Shown: positions 44,752 through 52,757 of the stretch, piece by piece
Layout: every line of letters begins with the position of its first letter
Numbering within the stretch: the stretch's first letter is position 1
NCBI RefSeq assembly: GCF_018760735.1
Contig: NZ_JAHHZN010000017.1
Span: 1 to 64,000 of the forward strand
DNA length: 64,000 nt
Reading direction: 5' to 3'
DNA from: Hymenobacter piscis
GTDB taxonomy: Bacteria > Bacteroidota > Bacteroidia > Cytophagales > Hymenobacteraceae
Made by a program: the position numbers and the translations under genes
The notes under the pieces: model-generated
The model's database searches: none
The model's input: only the letters and a program-made list of their open reading frames with translations
Told to the model about the DNA's origin: nothing

Positions 44752-46029
44752 TTGCGCTCCATTCTCCTCCTCGCTTTCCTGCTGGCGGCCGGCCCGGCCC
44801 TGGCCCAGTTGCCCGCCGCTTCTCCCGCGCCCGCGGCCCTGCTGCTGCGGCCCGCCGCCGTCTTCGATGGTGAAACCCTGCACCCCGGCTGGGCCGTGCT
44901 CACGGAGGGCGACAAAATCAAGGCCGTGGGGCCGGCGGCCCAACTGAGCGCGCCGGCCGGGGCCCGCACCCTGGAGCTGCCGGGCCTCACGCTACTGCCC
45001 GGCCTGATTGAGGGCCACAGCCACCTGCTGCTCCACCCCTACAACGAAACGCCCTGGAACGATCAGGTGCTGCTCGAATCCGAAGCACTGCGGGTGGCGC
45101 GCGCCACCGCCCACGCCCGCGCCACGCTGGCCGCCGGCTTCACTACCGCCCGCGACCTGGGCTCGGAAGGCGCCGGTTACGCCGATGTGGGCCTCAAACA
45201 GGCCATTGAGCAGGGTCTGATTCCGGGCCCGCGCCTGCTGGTGGCCACCCGGGCCCTGGTCGCCACCGGCTCCTACGGCCCCAAGCTCTCCGCCGACGTA
45301 GACGTGCCCCAGGGCGCCCAGGAAGCCGACGGCGTGGACGGCCTCATCCGGGCCGTGCGGGAACAAATCGGCAAGGGCGCCGACATCATCAAGGTGTACG
45401 CCGACTACCGCTGGGGTCCCAACGAGCCCAGCCGGCCCACCTTCTCGCAGGACGAGCTGAACCTGCTAGTGCAGACCGCCCGCAACGCCGGCCGCCCCGT
45501 GGTGGCCCACGCCAGCACCCCCGAAGGTATGCGCCGCGCCACCCTGGCCGGCGTACAAACCATCGAGCACGGCGACGGCGGCACGCTGGAAGTATTCAGG
45601 CTCATGAAGCAGCGCGGCGTGGCCCTCTGCCCCACTGTAGCCGCCGGCGACGCCATTGCCGGGTACCGCGGCTGGCAAAAAGGCACTAGCCCCGAGCCCG
45701 ACCGCATCCAGCAGAAACGCCTCAGCCTGAAAGCCGCCCTCCAAAGCGGCGTGGAGCTGGCCATCGGCGGCGACGTGGGCGTGTTCGCGCACGGCGACAA
45801 CCTGCGCGAGGCTGAGCTGCTGGTGCGCGAATATGGCTTCACGAGCCTGCAGGCCCTGCGTGGCCTCACCAGCACCAACGCCCGCCTCTTCCAGCTCCCC
45901 GACCGCGGCCAGCTCAAACCCGGCCTCCTCGCCGACTTGGTCGCCGTCTCCGGCGACCCCACCCAGAACATTAGCGCCCTGCGGCAGGTGAAGCTGGTGG
46001 TGAAGGGCGGGGTGGTGGTCGAAAACTAG
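44752..46029 (+). CDS. secreted amidohydrolase
   Basis: This 425-residue protein starts at TTG 44752, giving the signal peptide MRSILLLAFLLAAGPALAQ; no in-frame ATG precedes the mature sequence and the stop of the upstream gene lies in the same frame. The metal motif GHSHLLLHP follows LLPGLIEG, with later VKVYADYRW-type, VVAHASTPEG and IEHGDGG elements and LAIGGDVGVFAHGDN. The order fits the imidazolonepropionase/prolidase-like branch. It hydrolyses an amide or peptide bond in the periplasm; substrate unknown. Confidence 0.88.
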   Translation: MRSILLLAFLLAAGPALAQLPAASPAPAALLLRPAAVFDGETLHPGWAVLTEGDKIKAVGPAAQLSAPAGARTLELPGLTLLPGLIEGHSHLLLHPYNETPWNDQVLLESEALRVARATAHARATLAAGFTTARDLGSEGAGYADVGLKQAIEQGLIPGPRLLVATRALVATGSYGPKLSADVDVPQGAQEADGVDGLIRAVREQIGKGADIIKVYADYRWGPNEPSRPTFSQDELNLLVQTARNAGRPVVAHASTPEGMRRATLAGVQTIEHGDGGTLEVFRLMKQRGVALCPTVAAGDAIAGYRGWQKGTSPEPDRIQQKRLSLKAALQSGVELAIGGDVGVFAHGDNLREAELLVREYGFTSLQALRGLTSTNARLFQLPDRGQLKPGLLADLVAVSGDPTQNISALRQVKLVVKGGVVVEN

Positions 46030-46067
46030 AACGGTCATTCTTCGCTCCGCTCAAAATGACCGTTCTA
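46029..46067 (+). terminator. hairpin at the amidohydrolase stop codon
   Basis: GAACGGTCATT (sharing the G of the TAG stop) pairs with AATGACCGTTC across CTTCGCTCCGCTCAA, followed by TATTT. Confidence 0.55.
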
Positions 46068-46085
46068 TTTCACGGATAGTCGTTA

Positions 46086-46844
46086 CTACGGCCGTTCAAT
46101 CCCCCATTCCCCCAGTTGCGCGGCGTACTTATCGTAGATGACGCGCAGGTCCTGGGCGTGCTTGCCGGCATCGACGCCGATGCTGACGTTGCTGCTGTGG
46201 AAGCGGTGCAGGTGGCTGATGTGGGGGCAGATGACGGGCAGGTGCCCGGCCAGCAGGAAGCGCACGTAGAGGTCGAGGTCCTCGGCCATTTCGATTTGCT
46301 CGTCGTAGCCGTTGACTTCCTCGAACAGGGCGCGGCTGTAGCAGACGTTGCCCTGAATGAAGTGCTCGGCCCGAAAAATAGCCCGCAGCATGTCCTGGGG
46401 CGAGTCGAACTGCCAGGCGTAGTAATCGTCGGCGGGCAGGTAGCGGCGGTCCTGGTCCACGCGCAGGAAATCGGCCACCAGCCAGGGGCGGCCGGGGTGT
46501 TGGTGGATCTGGCTGGCGTAGTGGAACAGGGTGCGCTGGAGCAGCAGGTCGTCGTCGTCGAGGGGCACCAGCCAGGCGTCGGCGGGGGCTTCTTCGCGGA
46601 TGAGCACGTTGCGGGCTGGCCCGGCCCGCAGCAGCTCGGACTGGCGGCGGAAGCGCAGGGGCGCTCCGGGCTGGGCGGCCGCCTCGGGCAGCCACGCGGC
46701 GGTGCCGTCGGAGCAGGCATTTTCACAAATCAGGTGCTCGAAGGAGAAATCCAGCGGAGCCGTAACGGTGGCGCGGACGCTCTGCACGGCCTCGGGCAGG
46801 TAGGCCAGGCGGTTGTGCGTGGGGGTGATGACGGTAAAGTGCAT
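46086..46844 (-). CDS. family 2 glycosyltransferase
   Basis: This 252-residue GT-A enzyme starts MHFTVITPTHNRLAYLPEAV, has CENACSDGTAAWL and the nucleotide-sugar site LVPLDDDDLLL. The later FEEVNGYDEQIEMAEDLDLY contains the acidic catalytic-region motif. It transfers a sugar from a nucleotide sugar to an envelope or exopolysaccharide acceptor. It is a single gene, convergent with the amidohydrolase. Confidence 0.9.
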   Translation of the reverse strand: MHFTVITPTHNRLAYLPEAVQSVRATVTAPLDFSFEHLICENACSDGTAAWLPEAAAQPGAPLRFRRQSELLRAGPARNVLIREEAPADAWLVPLDDDDLLLQRTLFHYASQIHQHPGRPWLVADFLRVDQDRRYLPADDYYAWQFDSPQDMLRAIFRAEHFIQGNVCYSRALFEEVNGYDEQIEMAEDLDLYVRFLLAGHLPVICPHISHLHRFHSSNVSIGVDAGKHAQDLRVIYDKYAAQLGEWGIERP

Positions 46845-46945
46845 GGGCGGGTATTCTGTTAAAAGCCAAAAAAAGTTGCCGCGAAGAGCTACAAGTCAAC
46901 TTTCGACGGCGGCCGGGCGTTAGCAGAAACTAGCCTTTCGCGCTC

Positions 46946-47245
46946 ATGCCCAAATTCGTTGTCACCCTGCGCCTGCCCGATTTCTTCGACGAAGAATTTA
47001 TTGCCCTCATTCCCCGGCACCGCGCCTTTATCAGCCGCCTGATCGAGCAAAACGTGATTGAGGCCTACGCCATCAGCGCCGACCGGAGCCGGGGTTGGGT
47101 CACGATGAATGGCCAGGATGCCCCCGCTGTGCAGGCTGTGGTGGAGCAGTTTCCCCTTTTCCGCTTTCTGCAAGCCGTGGAAATTGACGAGCTTTTCGTC
47201 TTCGACAGCAAAGCCAGCCGGTTTCCGCCCATCAGCCTGAATTGA
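46946..47245 (+). CDS. small muconolactone-isomerase/YciI-like protein
   Basis: This 99-residue protein (MPKFVVTLRLPDFFDEEFIA, RHRAFISRLIEQNVIEAYAI, FPLFRFLQAVEIDELFVFD) has the ferredoxin-like betaalphabeta pattern of YciI and muconolactone delta-isomerase-type small proteins. It is probably an oligomeric cytoplasmic protein. The substrate is unknown. Confidence 0.72.
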   Translation: MPKFVVTLRLPDFFDEEFIALIPRHRAFISRLIEQNVIEAYAISADRSRGWVTMNGQDAPAVQAVVEQFPLFRFLQAVEIDELFVFDSKASRFPPISLN

Positions 47246-47385
47246 GTGGACTGTTGGGTGGGTGGGGTAATTTTCATCCTGAGCAGAGCCGCAAAGCCAT
47301 TCAACAGCTTCTTCCTCCCTCCTTCCGGCGCGGTTTGTGTTAACGGGCCGACTTACCTCCTTACTTTCCTCTGAATCTGTTACGT

Positions 47386-48234
47386 ATGCTTCGTTCTTAC
47401 CGCCTGGCGCCCGTTTTGCTGCTGGGCCTGGGCAGCACCGCTACCATTCCCGCCGAGCCTAAAATCACCACCGATGTCCTCGTCAGCCGCCTGAGCAGCG
47501 CCATCGAGAACCTCAAAACGCTGCGCTGCAACGTGCGGGCCCAGGAGCGCATCGGCGCCGCCTACCAGCAGAACCGCACGGCCATGAAGATGAGCTTCAA
47601 CCCCTACAAAGTGTATCTGCGCAACGACAAGGGCATTGAGGTGCTCTACGTGACGGGCCAGAACAACGGCGACGCCTGGGTGTACCCCAACAGCTTTCCG
47701 TACGTGACGCTGAGCCTGGACCCGAACGGCTCCCTGATGCGTAAAAGCATCCACCACAGCGCCCTGGAAGCCGGCTACGGTACCATTGCCGAAATGCTCG
47801 ACGGCTCGGGCCAGCGCCTGAATCCGGGCTTCGAAAAAACCTTCCGCTACACCGCCGATACCACCGTGCAGGGCCGCCCGGCCTACGTGCTGCGCTCCGT
47901 GTACCCGCAGTTCCGATACGTGAGCTACAAGCCCACCAAGGCGGAAAGCACCAAAACCATTGCTGACAAATTCGGCTGCGGCGAATACCGCATTCTGGAG
48001 CGCAACAACCTGAGTGTAGGCGCCATAGTACCGGCCGGCAAAACCCTGCAGGTACCCAACGCTTACGGCCGCCGCATCCTGCTCTGCGTGGATCAGAAGC
48101 TCTTCCTGCCCCTGGTCGTGCAGGTCCACGACGACAAGGGCCTGTTCGAGAAGTTCGAATTCCACGACGTAGTGGCCAACCAGCCCATCCCCGCCCAGGA
48201 GTTCACCAAGGATTTCAAGGGGTACAAACTTTAA
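47386..48234 (+). CDS. DUF1571 protein (periplasmic)
   Basis: This 282-residue protein has a weak signal peptide (RLAPVLLLGLGSTATIPAE) and the DUF1571 core: LKTLRCNVRAQERIG, MKMSFNPYKVYLRND, GIEVLYVTGQNNGDAWVYPN, and the C-terminal PLVVQVHDDKGLFEKFEFHD. The domain resembles outer-membrane lipoprotein-sorting-like half-barrels; function unknown. The TAA stop merges into the 48232-48339 palindrome. Confidence 0.85.
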   Translation: MLRSYRLAPVLLLGLGSTATIPAEPKITTDVLVSRLSSAIENLKTLRCNVRAQERIGAAYQQNRTAMKMSFNPYKVYLRNDKGIEVLYVTGQNNGDAWVYPNSFPYVTLSLDPNGSLMRKSIHHSALEAGYGTIAEMLDGSGQRLNPGFEKTFRYTADTTVQGRPAYVLRSVYPQFRYVSYKPTKAESTKTIADKFGCGEYRILERNNLSVGAIVPAGKTLQVPNAYGRRILLCVDQKLFLPLVVQVHDDKGLFEKFEFHDVVANQPIPAQEFTKDFKGYKL

Positions 48235-48339
48235 TCACAGATGATGCAGATAGTGGGATGCCGCAGATTCGTTCAGCTTGCTAAATGGTGAAGGTGAACG
48301 AATCTGCGGCATCCCGTTATCTGCATCATCTGTGATTTA
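48232..48339. repeat. 43-bp-arm palindrome exactly bridging two stop codons
   Basis: Arms 48233-48275 and 48295-48337 match at 41 of 43 positions with a 19-bp centre (arm start AATCACAGATGATGCAGATA). The left arm starts inside the TAA of the DUF1571 gene (48232-48234). The right arm ends against the TAA of the convergent SDR gene (48337-48339). The element fills the entire intergenic space. No T-run is present. Confidence 0.92.
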
Positions 48340-49218
48340 GCGGCGCATGGTTTTCTCGATCTGGTCCCACATTTCGGAGGTCAGCAGCTCGAGCTTGTTG
48401 AACTCGCCGGCGCCGTTGAGCCATTCGCCCCCGTCGAGGGTCACCACTTCGCCGTTCATGTAGGCCGAGAAATCCGACACCATGTAGGCGGCCAGGTTGG
48501 CCAGCTCCTGGTGGTTGCCCACCCGCTTGAGGGGCACGTTGGCGGCCGGGTCGAGCTTGGAGGCCAGGGGCTCGGGGAAGAGGCGACTCCAGGCGCCTTC
48601 CGTCGGGAACGGGCCGGGGGCAATGGCGTTGGAGCGGATACCGTACTTGGCCCATTCCACGGCCAGGGAGCGGGTCATGGCTAGCACACCGGCTTTGGCG
48701 GCCGCCGAGGGCACCACGAAGGCCGAGCCCACGGAAGCGTAAGTCGTGACAATGCTCAGGATGGTACCGGGCTTTTTATCGGCAATCCAGCGCTTGCCGA
48801 AAGCCAGGGTGCAGTTGTAGGAGCCTTTGAGCACGATGTCCACAATCACGTCGAAAGCCTTGTGGCTGAGGCGCTCGGTGGGGCTGATGAAGTTGCCGGC
48901 CGCATTATTGAGCAGTACATCCACGCCCCCGTAGGTGCTGATGGTTTTCTCGAGCAGGGATTCTACTTCGTCGTACTTGCGCACGTCGCACTGCACGGCC
49001 AGCACGTTGGCGTTGCCGGTTTGCTCGCGCAGCTCGGCGGCCGTTTTTTCAAGCACTTCCAGCTTGCGGGAACTGATGACCACGTTGGCCCCGAGCTGGA
49101 GAAAGTACGTGGTCATGGCCCGGCCGAGGCCGGTGCCGCCGCCCGTCACGACGATGGTTTTTCCCTGCAGGGCGTTGTCGCGGAGCATGGGTTGGGCGTA
49201 GGGATGCGCAGAGGACAT
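48337..49218 (-). CDS. 2,4-dienoyl-CoA-reductase-like SDR
   Basis: This 293-residue short-chain dehydrogenase has VVTGGGTGLGRAM, NNAAGNFISPTERLS and IAPGPFPTEGAWSRL, the pattern of peroxisomal/bacterial 2,4-dienoyl-CoA reductases (FadH-like SDR branch). It reduces dienoyl-CoA with NADPH during unsaturated fatty acid oxidation. The usual YxxxK appears altered, with SAAAKAG carrying the Lys, as known for this branch. It is convergent with the DUF1571 gene. Confidence 0.88.
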   Translation of the reverse strand: MSSAHPYAQPMLRDNALQGKTIVVTGGGTGLGRAMTTYFLQLGANVVISSRKLEVLEKTAAELREQTGNANVLAVQCDVRKYDEVESLLEKTISTYGGVDVLLNNAAGNFISPTERLSHKAFDVIVDIVLKGSYNCTLAFGKRWIADKKPGTILSIVTTYASVGSAFVVPSAAAKAGVLAMTRSLAVEWAKYGIRSNAIAPGPFPTEGAWSRLFPEPLASKLDPAANVPLKRVGNHQELANLAAYMVSDFSAYMNGEVVTLDGGEWLNGAGEFNKLELLTSEMWDQIEKTMRR

Positions 49219-49259
49219 AAGCGAAAGAAAGGTGAAGTGGGAAAAGTAAAGGTCGAAAA

Positions 49260-49631
49260 TCAGGCCTGCGGCCAGGACTCAAATAAACCGATTATGCGGG
49301 TAACGGTACCCTCGGCCACTATCCGGCTGCCCTCGCAGTAGTAAAGACTCGTCCCGACCCGCATCTGCTCCGAAACGACGCTGACCCGCGCGGGCAGCCA
49401 TTTATCCACCGGCAAAGGCATTTCCCGCCACGAGTCGCCGGTAATCGGGTCGAAGAAGTCGGGGTACAGCATCATGTGAAGCACCCCGGAGGTAACCGGA
49501 GCATAGCTAAAATCCCAGCGGATACCGTTGTAGGGGGGCCGTTGCCGCCCGCTCTCCTCGGGCCGCAGTATCCGCACGCGGGCCTCGAAGTCGCGGGGGA
49601 AGTCAGGATACAGGCGGTACGGGGCGGGCAT
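49260..49631 (-). CDS. small protein resembling EF-Tu domain III
   Basis: Starting at the ATG at 49631, the product is 123 residues. FEARVRILRPEESGRQRPPY, NGIRWDFSYAP, then YCEGSRIVAEGTVTRII follow the order of EF-Tu domain III (strand, GR-x-P-x-x-NG-x-R-x-x-F, later R-x-G-x-x-x-x-x-E-G-x-x-x-A-x-G-x-V). Only the beta-barrel domain is present; there is no GTPase domain. The role is unknown; it may interact with translation or tRNA, or be an adapted barrel. It starts near the divergent epimerase gene. Confidence 0.6.
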   Translation of the reverse strand: MPAPYRLYPDFPRDFEARVRILRPEESGRQRPPYNGIRWDFSYAPVTSGVLHMMLYPDFFDPITGDSWREMPLPVDKWLPARVSVVSEQMRVGTSLYYCEGSRIVAEGTVTRIIGLFESWPQA

Positions 49632-49732
49632 AGATAGTATGCTTGCATACTTGTTGGGACGCAAGGTAACAGTTTACGGATTCCTTGGCGGCGTGCTTGC
49701 CCGGGAAAGTTTTTTTGCCACCTTTACCCCGC

Positions 49733-50578
49733 ATGATTCAACCCGCTCCTTCTGCTGTTCTTCGCCCGGTGGCCGTGCTGGGCTGCGGCTGGCTGGGCCT
49801 GCCCCTGGCCCGCGCCCTGGTAGCGGCCGGCTACCCGGTCCACGGCTCCACCACCACGCCCGGCCAACTGCTGACCCTGCGCGACGCCGGCATCCGCCCC
49901 TTTCTGCTGCGCCTGGCCCCTACCCCCACCGCCACCGATTCCGATACCCTCCAGGCCCTGCTTCAGGGCGTGGAAACCCTGATTCTGAACGTGCCGCCCA
50001 CCCGCGGGGCCGGCTCCCCGGAAGCCTACCCGGCCCTGCTGAGCCTGGTGGCCGAAGCTGCCGCCACCGCCGGCGTGGCCCACGTGCTGCTGGTGAGCTC
50101 CACCGGCGTCTACCCCGACGAGGCCCGCCTCATGCAGGAAACCGACGCCCGCGCCAGTCTCGACGCCAACGCGCCCCTGCTGCGCGCCGAGGCCCTGTTT
50201 CAGGGTTCCGCCCACACCGTGGTGCGCCTGTCGGGGCTGATGGGACCGGGCCGGCCGCCGGGGCGCTTCCTGGCCGGCCGCAGCGGCGTGGCCCACGGCG
50301 AAGCGCCCGTCAACCTGATTCATCTGCACGACTGCGTGGGGCTGCTGGTGCGGATTCTGGAACTGGGGCTCTGGGGCCACACGCTCAATGCCAGCGCCAA
50401 CAGCCACCCCAGCCGCCGCACCTTCTACACCGCCGCCGCTACTCACCTGAGCCTGCAGCCGCCCACCTTCGCCGAGGGCACCAGCGGCGGCAAGCAAATC
50501 GACTCCACCCTCATCCGCGACCTGACCCGCTACCAGTTCCGCCACGACGACGTGGTGGCCGCCCTCAACTTCTGCTGA
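49733..50578 (+). CDS. NAD-dependent epimerase/dehydratase-like protein (YeeZ type)
   Basis: Starting at the ATG at 49733, the product is 281 residues. AVLGCGWLGLPLARALVAAG is a Rossmann motif and VLLVSSTGVYPDEARL replaces the classical YxxxK region, as in YeeZ-like atypical SDRs. NLIHLHDCVGLLVRIL closes the domain. It binds NAD(P) and may act on a nucleotide sugar or a hydroxypyruvate-like metabolite; not resolvable from sequence. Confidence 0.85.
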   Translation: MIQPAPSAVLRPVAVLGCGWLGLPLARALVAAGYPVHGSTTTPGQLLTLRDAGIRPFLLRLAPTPTATDSDTLQALLQGVETLILNVPPTRGAGSPEAYPALLSLVAEAAATAGVAHVLLVSSTGVYPDEARLMQETDARASLDANAPLLRAEALFQGSAHTVVRLSGLMGPGRPPGRFLAGRSGVAHGEAPVNLIHLHDCVGLLVRILELGLWGHTLNASANSHPSRRTFYTAAATHLSLQPPTFAEGTSGGKQIDSTLIRDLTRYQFRHDDVVAALNFC

Positions 50579-50596
50579 CCACGAGTTGGTGTAGGT

Positions 50597-50604
50597 TATC
50601 TTTG
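50597..50604 (+). promoter_or_regulatory. -7 promoter element (TATCTTTG)
   Basis: TATCTTTG ends 5 bp before the GTG start at 50610, so the transcript would be practically leaderless. No matched -33 element. Confidence 0.4.
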
Positions 50605-50609
50605 CTCCT

Positions 50610-51860
50610 GTGAAGGAAGAAAGAACTATTGTAGCCGTGCTGGGCGGCGGGGCGGCGGGCTTTTTCGGGGCCATTGCCTGCGCCGAAGCCAACCCCAATC
50701 TACGGGTGCTGCTGCTGGAAAAAACCGGCAAGCTGCTGAGTAAGGTGCGCCTTTCGGGCGGCGGGCGCTGCAACGTAACCCACGCCGCCGACACCGCCGC
50801 CCAGCTTGTGCAACACTACCCCCGTGGCGCCCGCCAGCTCAAGGAACCGTTCAAGCAATTCGGCGCCCCCGATACGGTCCGCTGGTTTGAGAGCCGGGGC
50901 GTGCAACTCAAAACGGAGCCCGACGGCCGCATGTTTCCCACCACCGATTCGTCGGAAACCATTGCCCAGTGCCTGCTCGAGGCCGCCCGCCGGGCCGGGG
51001 TGGAAATCCTGCTCCAGACCACAGCCGAGCACATTGAGCCCCTGGCCGGCGGTGGGTTTCAGCTGGTGCTTAGCGGCCCCCGCGTAGCTGCGCCGGAGCT
51101 GAAGGTGGCCCGGGTGCTGGTGGCCACGGGCGGCGCGCCCAAATCAGGGCAGTACGACTGGCTCCGGCAGCTGGGCCACGCCGTGCAGGAGCCCGTGCCC
51201 AGCTTGTTCACCTTCAACGTCCCCGATTCGCCCCTGCGCGAGCTACCGGGCGTGAGCGTGGCCCGGGCCCGGGTGAAGGTGGCCGGTGAAAAGCTCGAAT
51301 ACGAGGGGCCCGTGCTGGTTACGCACTGGGGCGTGAGCGGGCCGGCCGTGCTCAAGCTCTCGGCCTGGGGCGCCCGCCGCCTCCACGAACTGGCCTACCA
51401 GAGCACCACCCTCATCAACTGGCTGCCCGATTTCACGGAGGATACCCTGCGCCAGCAGCTGCAGGAGCACCGCGGCCCCCACGGCCGCAAAACCGTCGGC
51501 AGCAACCCGCTGTTCGGGCTGCCCCAGCGGCTCTGGCGCACTCTCTCCGAGCAGGCCGGCATCGGGGCCGAAACCCGCTGGAATGAGCTGCCCGCCAAAC
51601 TCCAGAACCGTCTGATTGAGGCCCTGTTGCGCACGGCCCTGCCCATGCGCGGCAAGACTACCTACAAGGACGAATTCGTGACCTGCGGGGGCATTACGCT
51701 GGGCGAAATCAATATGCAGACGATGGAAAGCCGCCTCGTGCCGGGCCTGCACTTCGCCGGCGAGGTGCTCGACATCGACGGCATCACCGGGGGCTTCAAC
51801 TTTCAGGCCGCCTGGACGACCGGCTACCTGGCCGGCCGGGCCCTGAGCCGGGCGGAGTAA
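50610..51860 (+). CDS. HI0933-family NAD(P)/FAD-dependent oxidoreductase
   Basis: This 416-residue flavoprotein starts at GTG. The dinucleotide-binding motif VLGGGAAGFFGAI is followed by SKVRLSGGGRCNVTHA, the family signature. FVTCGGITLGEINMQTMESR and FAGEVLDIDGITGGFNFQAA bind FAD at the C-terminus. It belongs to the BaiN/HI0933 group of flavin oxidoreductases whose physiological substrates are mostly unknown. It follows the epimerase gene by 31 bp, with its own -7 element. Confidence 0.92.
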   Translation: MKEERTIVAVLGGGAAGFFGAIACAEANPNLRVLLLEKTGKLLSKVRLSGGGRCNVTHAADTAAQLVQHYPRGARQLKEPFKQFGAPDTVRWFESRGVQLKTEPDGRMFPTTDSSETIAQCLLEAARRAGVEILLQTTAEHIEPLAGGGFQLVLSGPRVAAPELKVARVLVATGGAPKSGQYDWLRQLGHAVQEPVPSLFTFNVPDSPLRELPGVSVARARVKVAGEKLEYEGPVLVTHWGVSGPAVLKLSAWGARRLHELAYQSTTLINWLPDFTEDTLRQQLQEHRGPHGRKTVGSNPLFGLPQRLWRTLSEQAGIGAETRWNELPAKLQNRLIEALLRTALPMRGKTTYKDEFVTCGGITLGEINMQTMESRLVPGLHFAGEVLDIDGITGGFNFQAAWTTGYLAGRALSRAE

Positions 51861-51959
51861 GTTGCAAAATCATGGCTTCCGGCAACCCCAACGGGAGGTT
51901 AGCAGTAAAGAGAGGCACAATACCTTTCCACTAACACCCAACCTACATTCCCTTTCCTT

Positions 51960-52409
51960 ATGGAAGCTAAAGCAATGCAAGCCGGCCTCAACGAACTTCT
52001 TGAAACCCTCAAAGACGGCCAGAAAGGCTACGCCGAAGCCATGACCGACGTAGAGGACGCCGACCTGAAAGAGACGTTCAAAAAATACGCTGCTCAGCGC
52101 TCTTCTTATATCACTGAACTCGAAGACCAGATGCACAAGCTCAACCTCCACCCCGAGGAAGAGTCGTCCATCACTGGCACCATTCACCGCGCCTTCATCA
52201 ACCTGAAAGGGCTGATTACCGGCAAGGACCGCTACAGCATTCTGGCCGAGTGTGAGCGTGGTGAGGATTACGCCAAAGCCGCTTACGAGAAAGCGCAGAA
52301 AATCCAGGATATTCCTGCTGACCTCAAAGCCGTTATCGAGAAGCAGGCCGCCGGCATCAAGAAAGGCCACGACGAAATTCGTGACCTGCGCGACGCCGCC
52401 AAGAAGTAA
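51960..52409 (+). CDS. DUF2383 (PA2169 family) four-helix-bundle protein
   Basis: This 149-residue protein (LNELLETLKDGQKGYAEAMT, TFKKYAAQRSSYITELEDQM, ILAECERGEDYAKAAYEKAQ) is a ferritin-like four-helix bundle of the PA2169/DUF2383 family. Conserved Glu and His residues in the helices could bind metal. These proteins are often stress-induced. The TAA stop starts an inverted-repeat arm (52407). Confidence 0.9.
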   Translation: MEAKAMQAGLNELLETLKDGQKGYAEAMTDVEDADLKETFKKYAAQRSSYITELEDQMHKLNLHPEEESSITGTIHRAFINLKGLITGKDRYSILAECERGEDYAKAAYEKAQKIQDIPADLKAVIEKQAAGIKKGHDEIRDLRDAAKK

Positions 52410-52467
52410 ATCACTGCTTGACGCTGATTAATCGTGATTTCACTGATTTTTTAACGTCATCACACAA

Positions 52468-52506
52468 ACAGAAAGACCCCGCTTCATTGAAGCGGGGTCT
52501 TTCTGT
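52468..52506. terminator. intrinsic terminator of the DUF2383 gene
   Basis: An 18-bp perfect stem (52468-52485 with 52489-52506) and an ATT loop, with GACCCCGC core and TTTCTGTTT downstream. Confidence 0.85.
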
Positions 52507-52611
52507 TTAAAGCGTTTTGCCATCTGATTGGATAGCTTGGCGGCGGATAAATCTGATGGCAGGTTCGTGGCTGGCTAATACGATTTGGCGCAATCTTCAG
52601 GTCGGCATACC

Positions 52612-52639
52612 GTAGCTCGAACTTGGTAGTTCGAGCTAC
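52612..52639. repeat. 12-bp-arm palindrome (GTAGCTCGAACT)
   Basis: GTAGCTCGAACT and its exact complement around TGGT, without T-run. It is a repeat-type hairpin within the larger inverted repeat. Confidence 0.75.
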
Positions 52640-52666
52640 ATCGTGGAGTCTATACAAAGCCCAACA

Positions 52667-52698
52667 AAAAAAGCTGCTTCCGGAGAAGCAGCTTTTTT
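52667..52698. terminator. intrinsic terminator of the CsdA-like gene
   Basis: AAAAAAGCTGCTTC pairs perfectly with GAAGCAGCTTTTTT across CGGA. It lies 60 bp past the helicase stop and works in either direction. Confidence 0.88.
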
Positions 52699-52757
52699 AT
52701 TACGATTTACTGAACAGAAATCAGTGGAATCACGATTAATCAGCGTCAATCCGTGAT

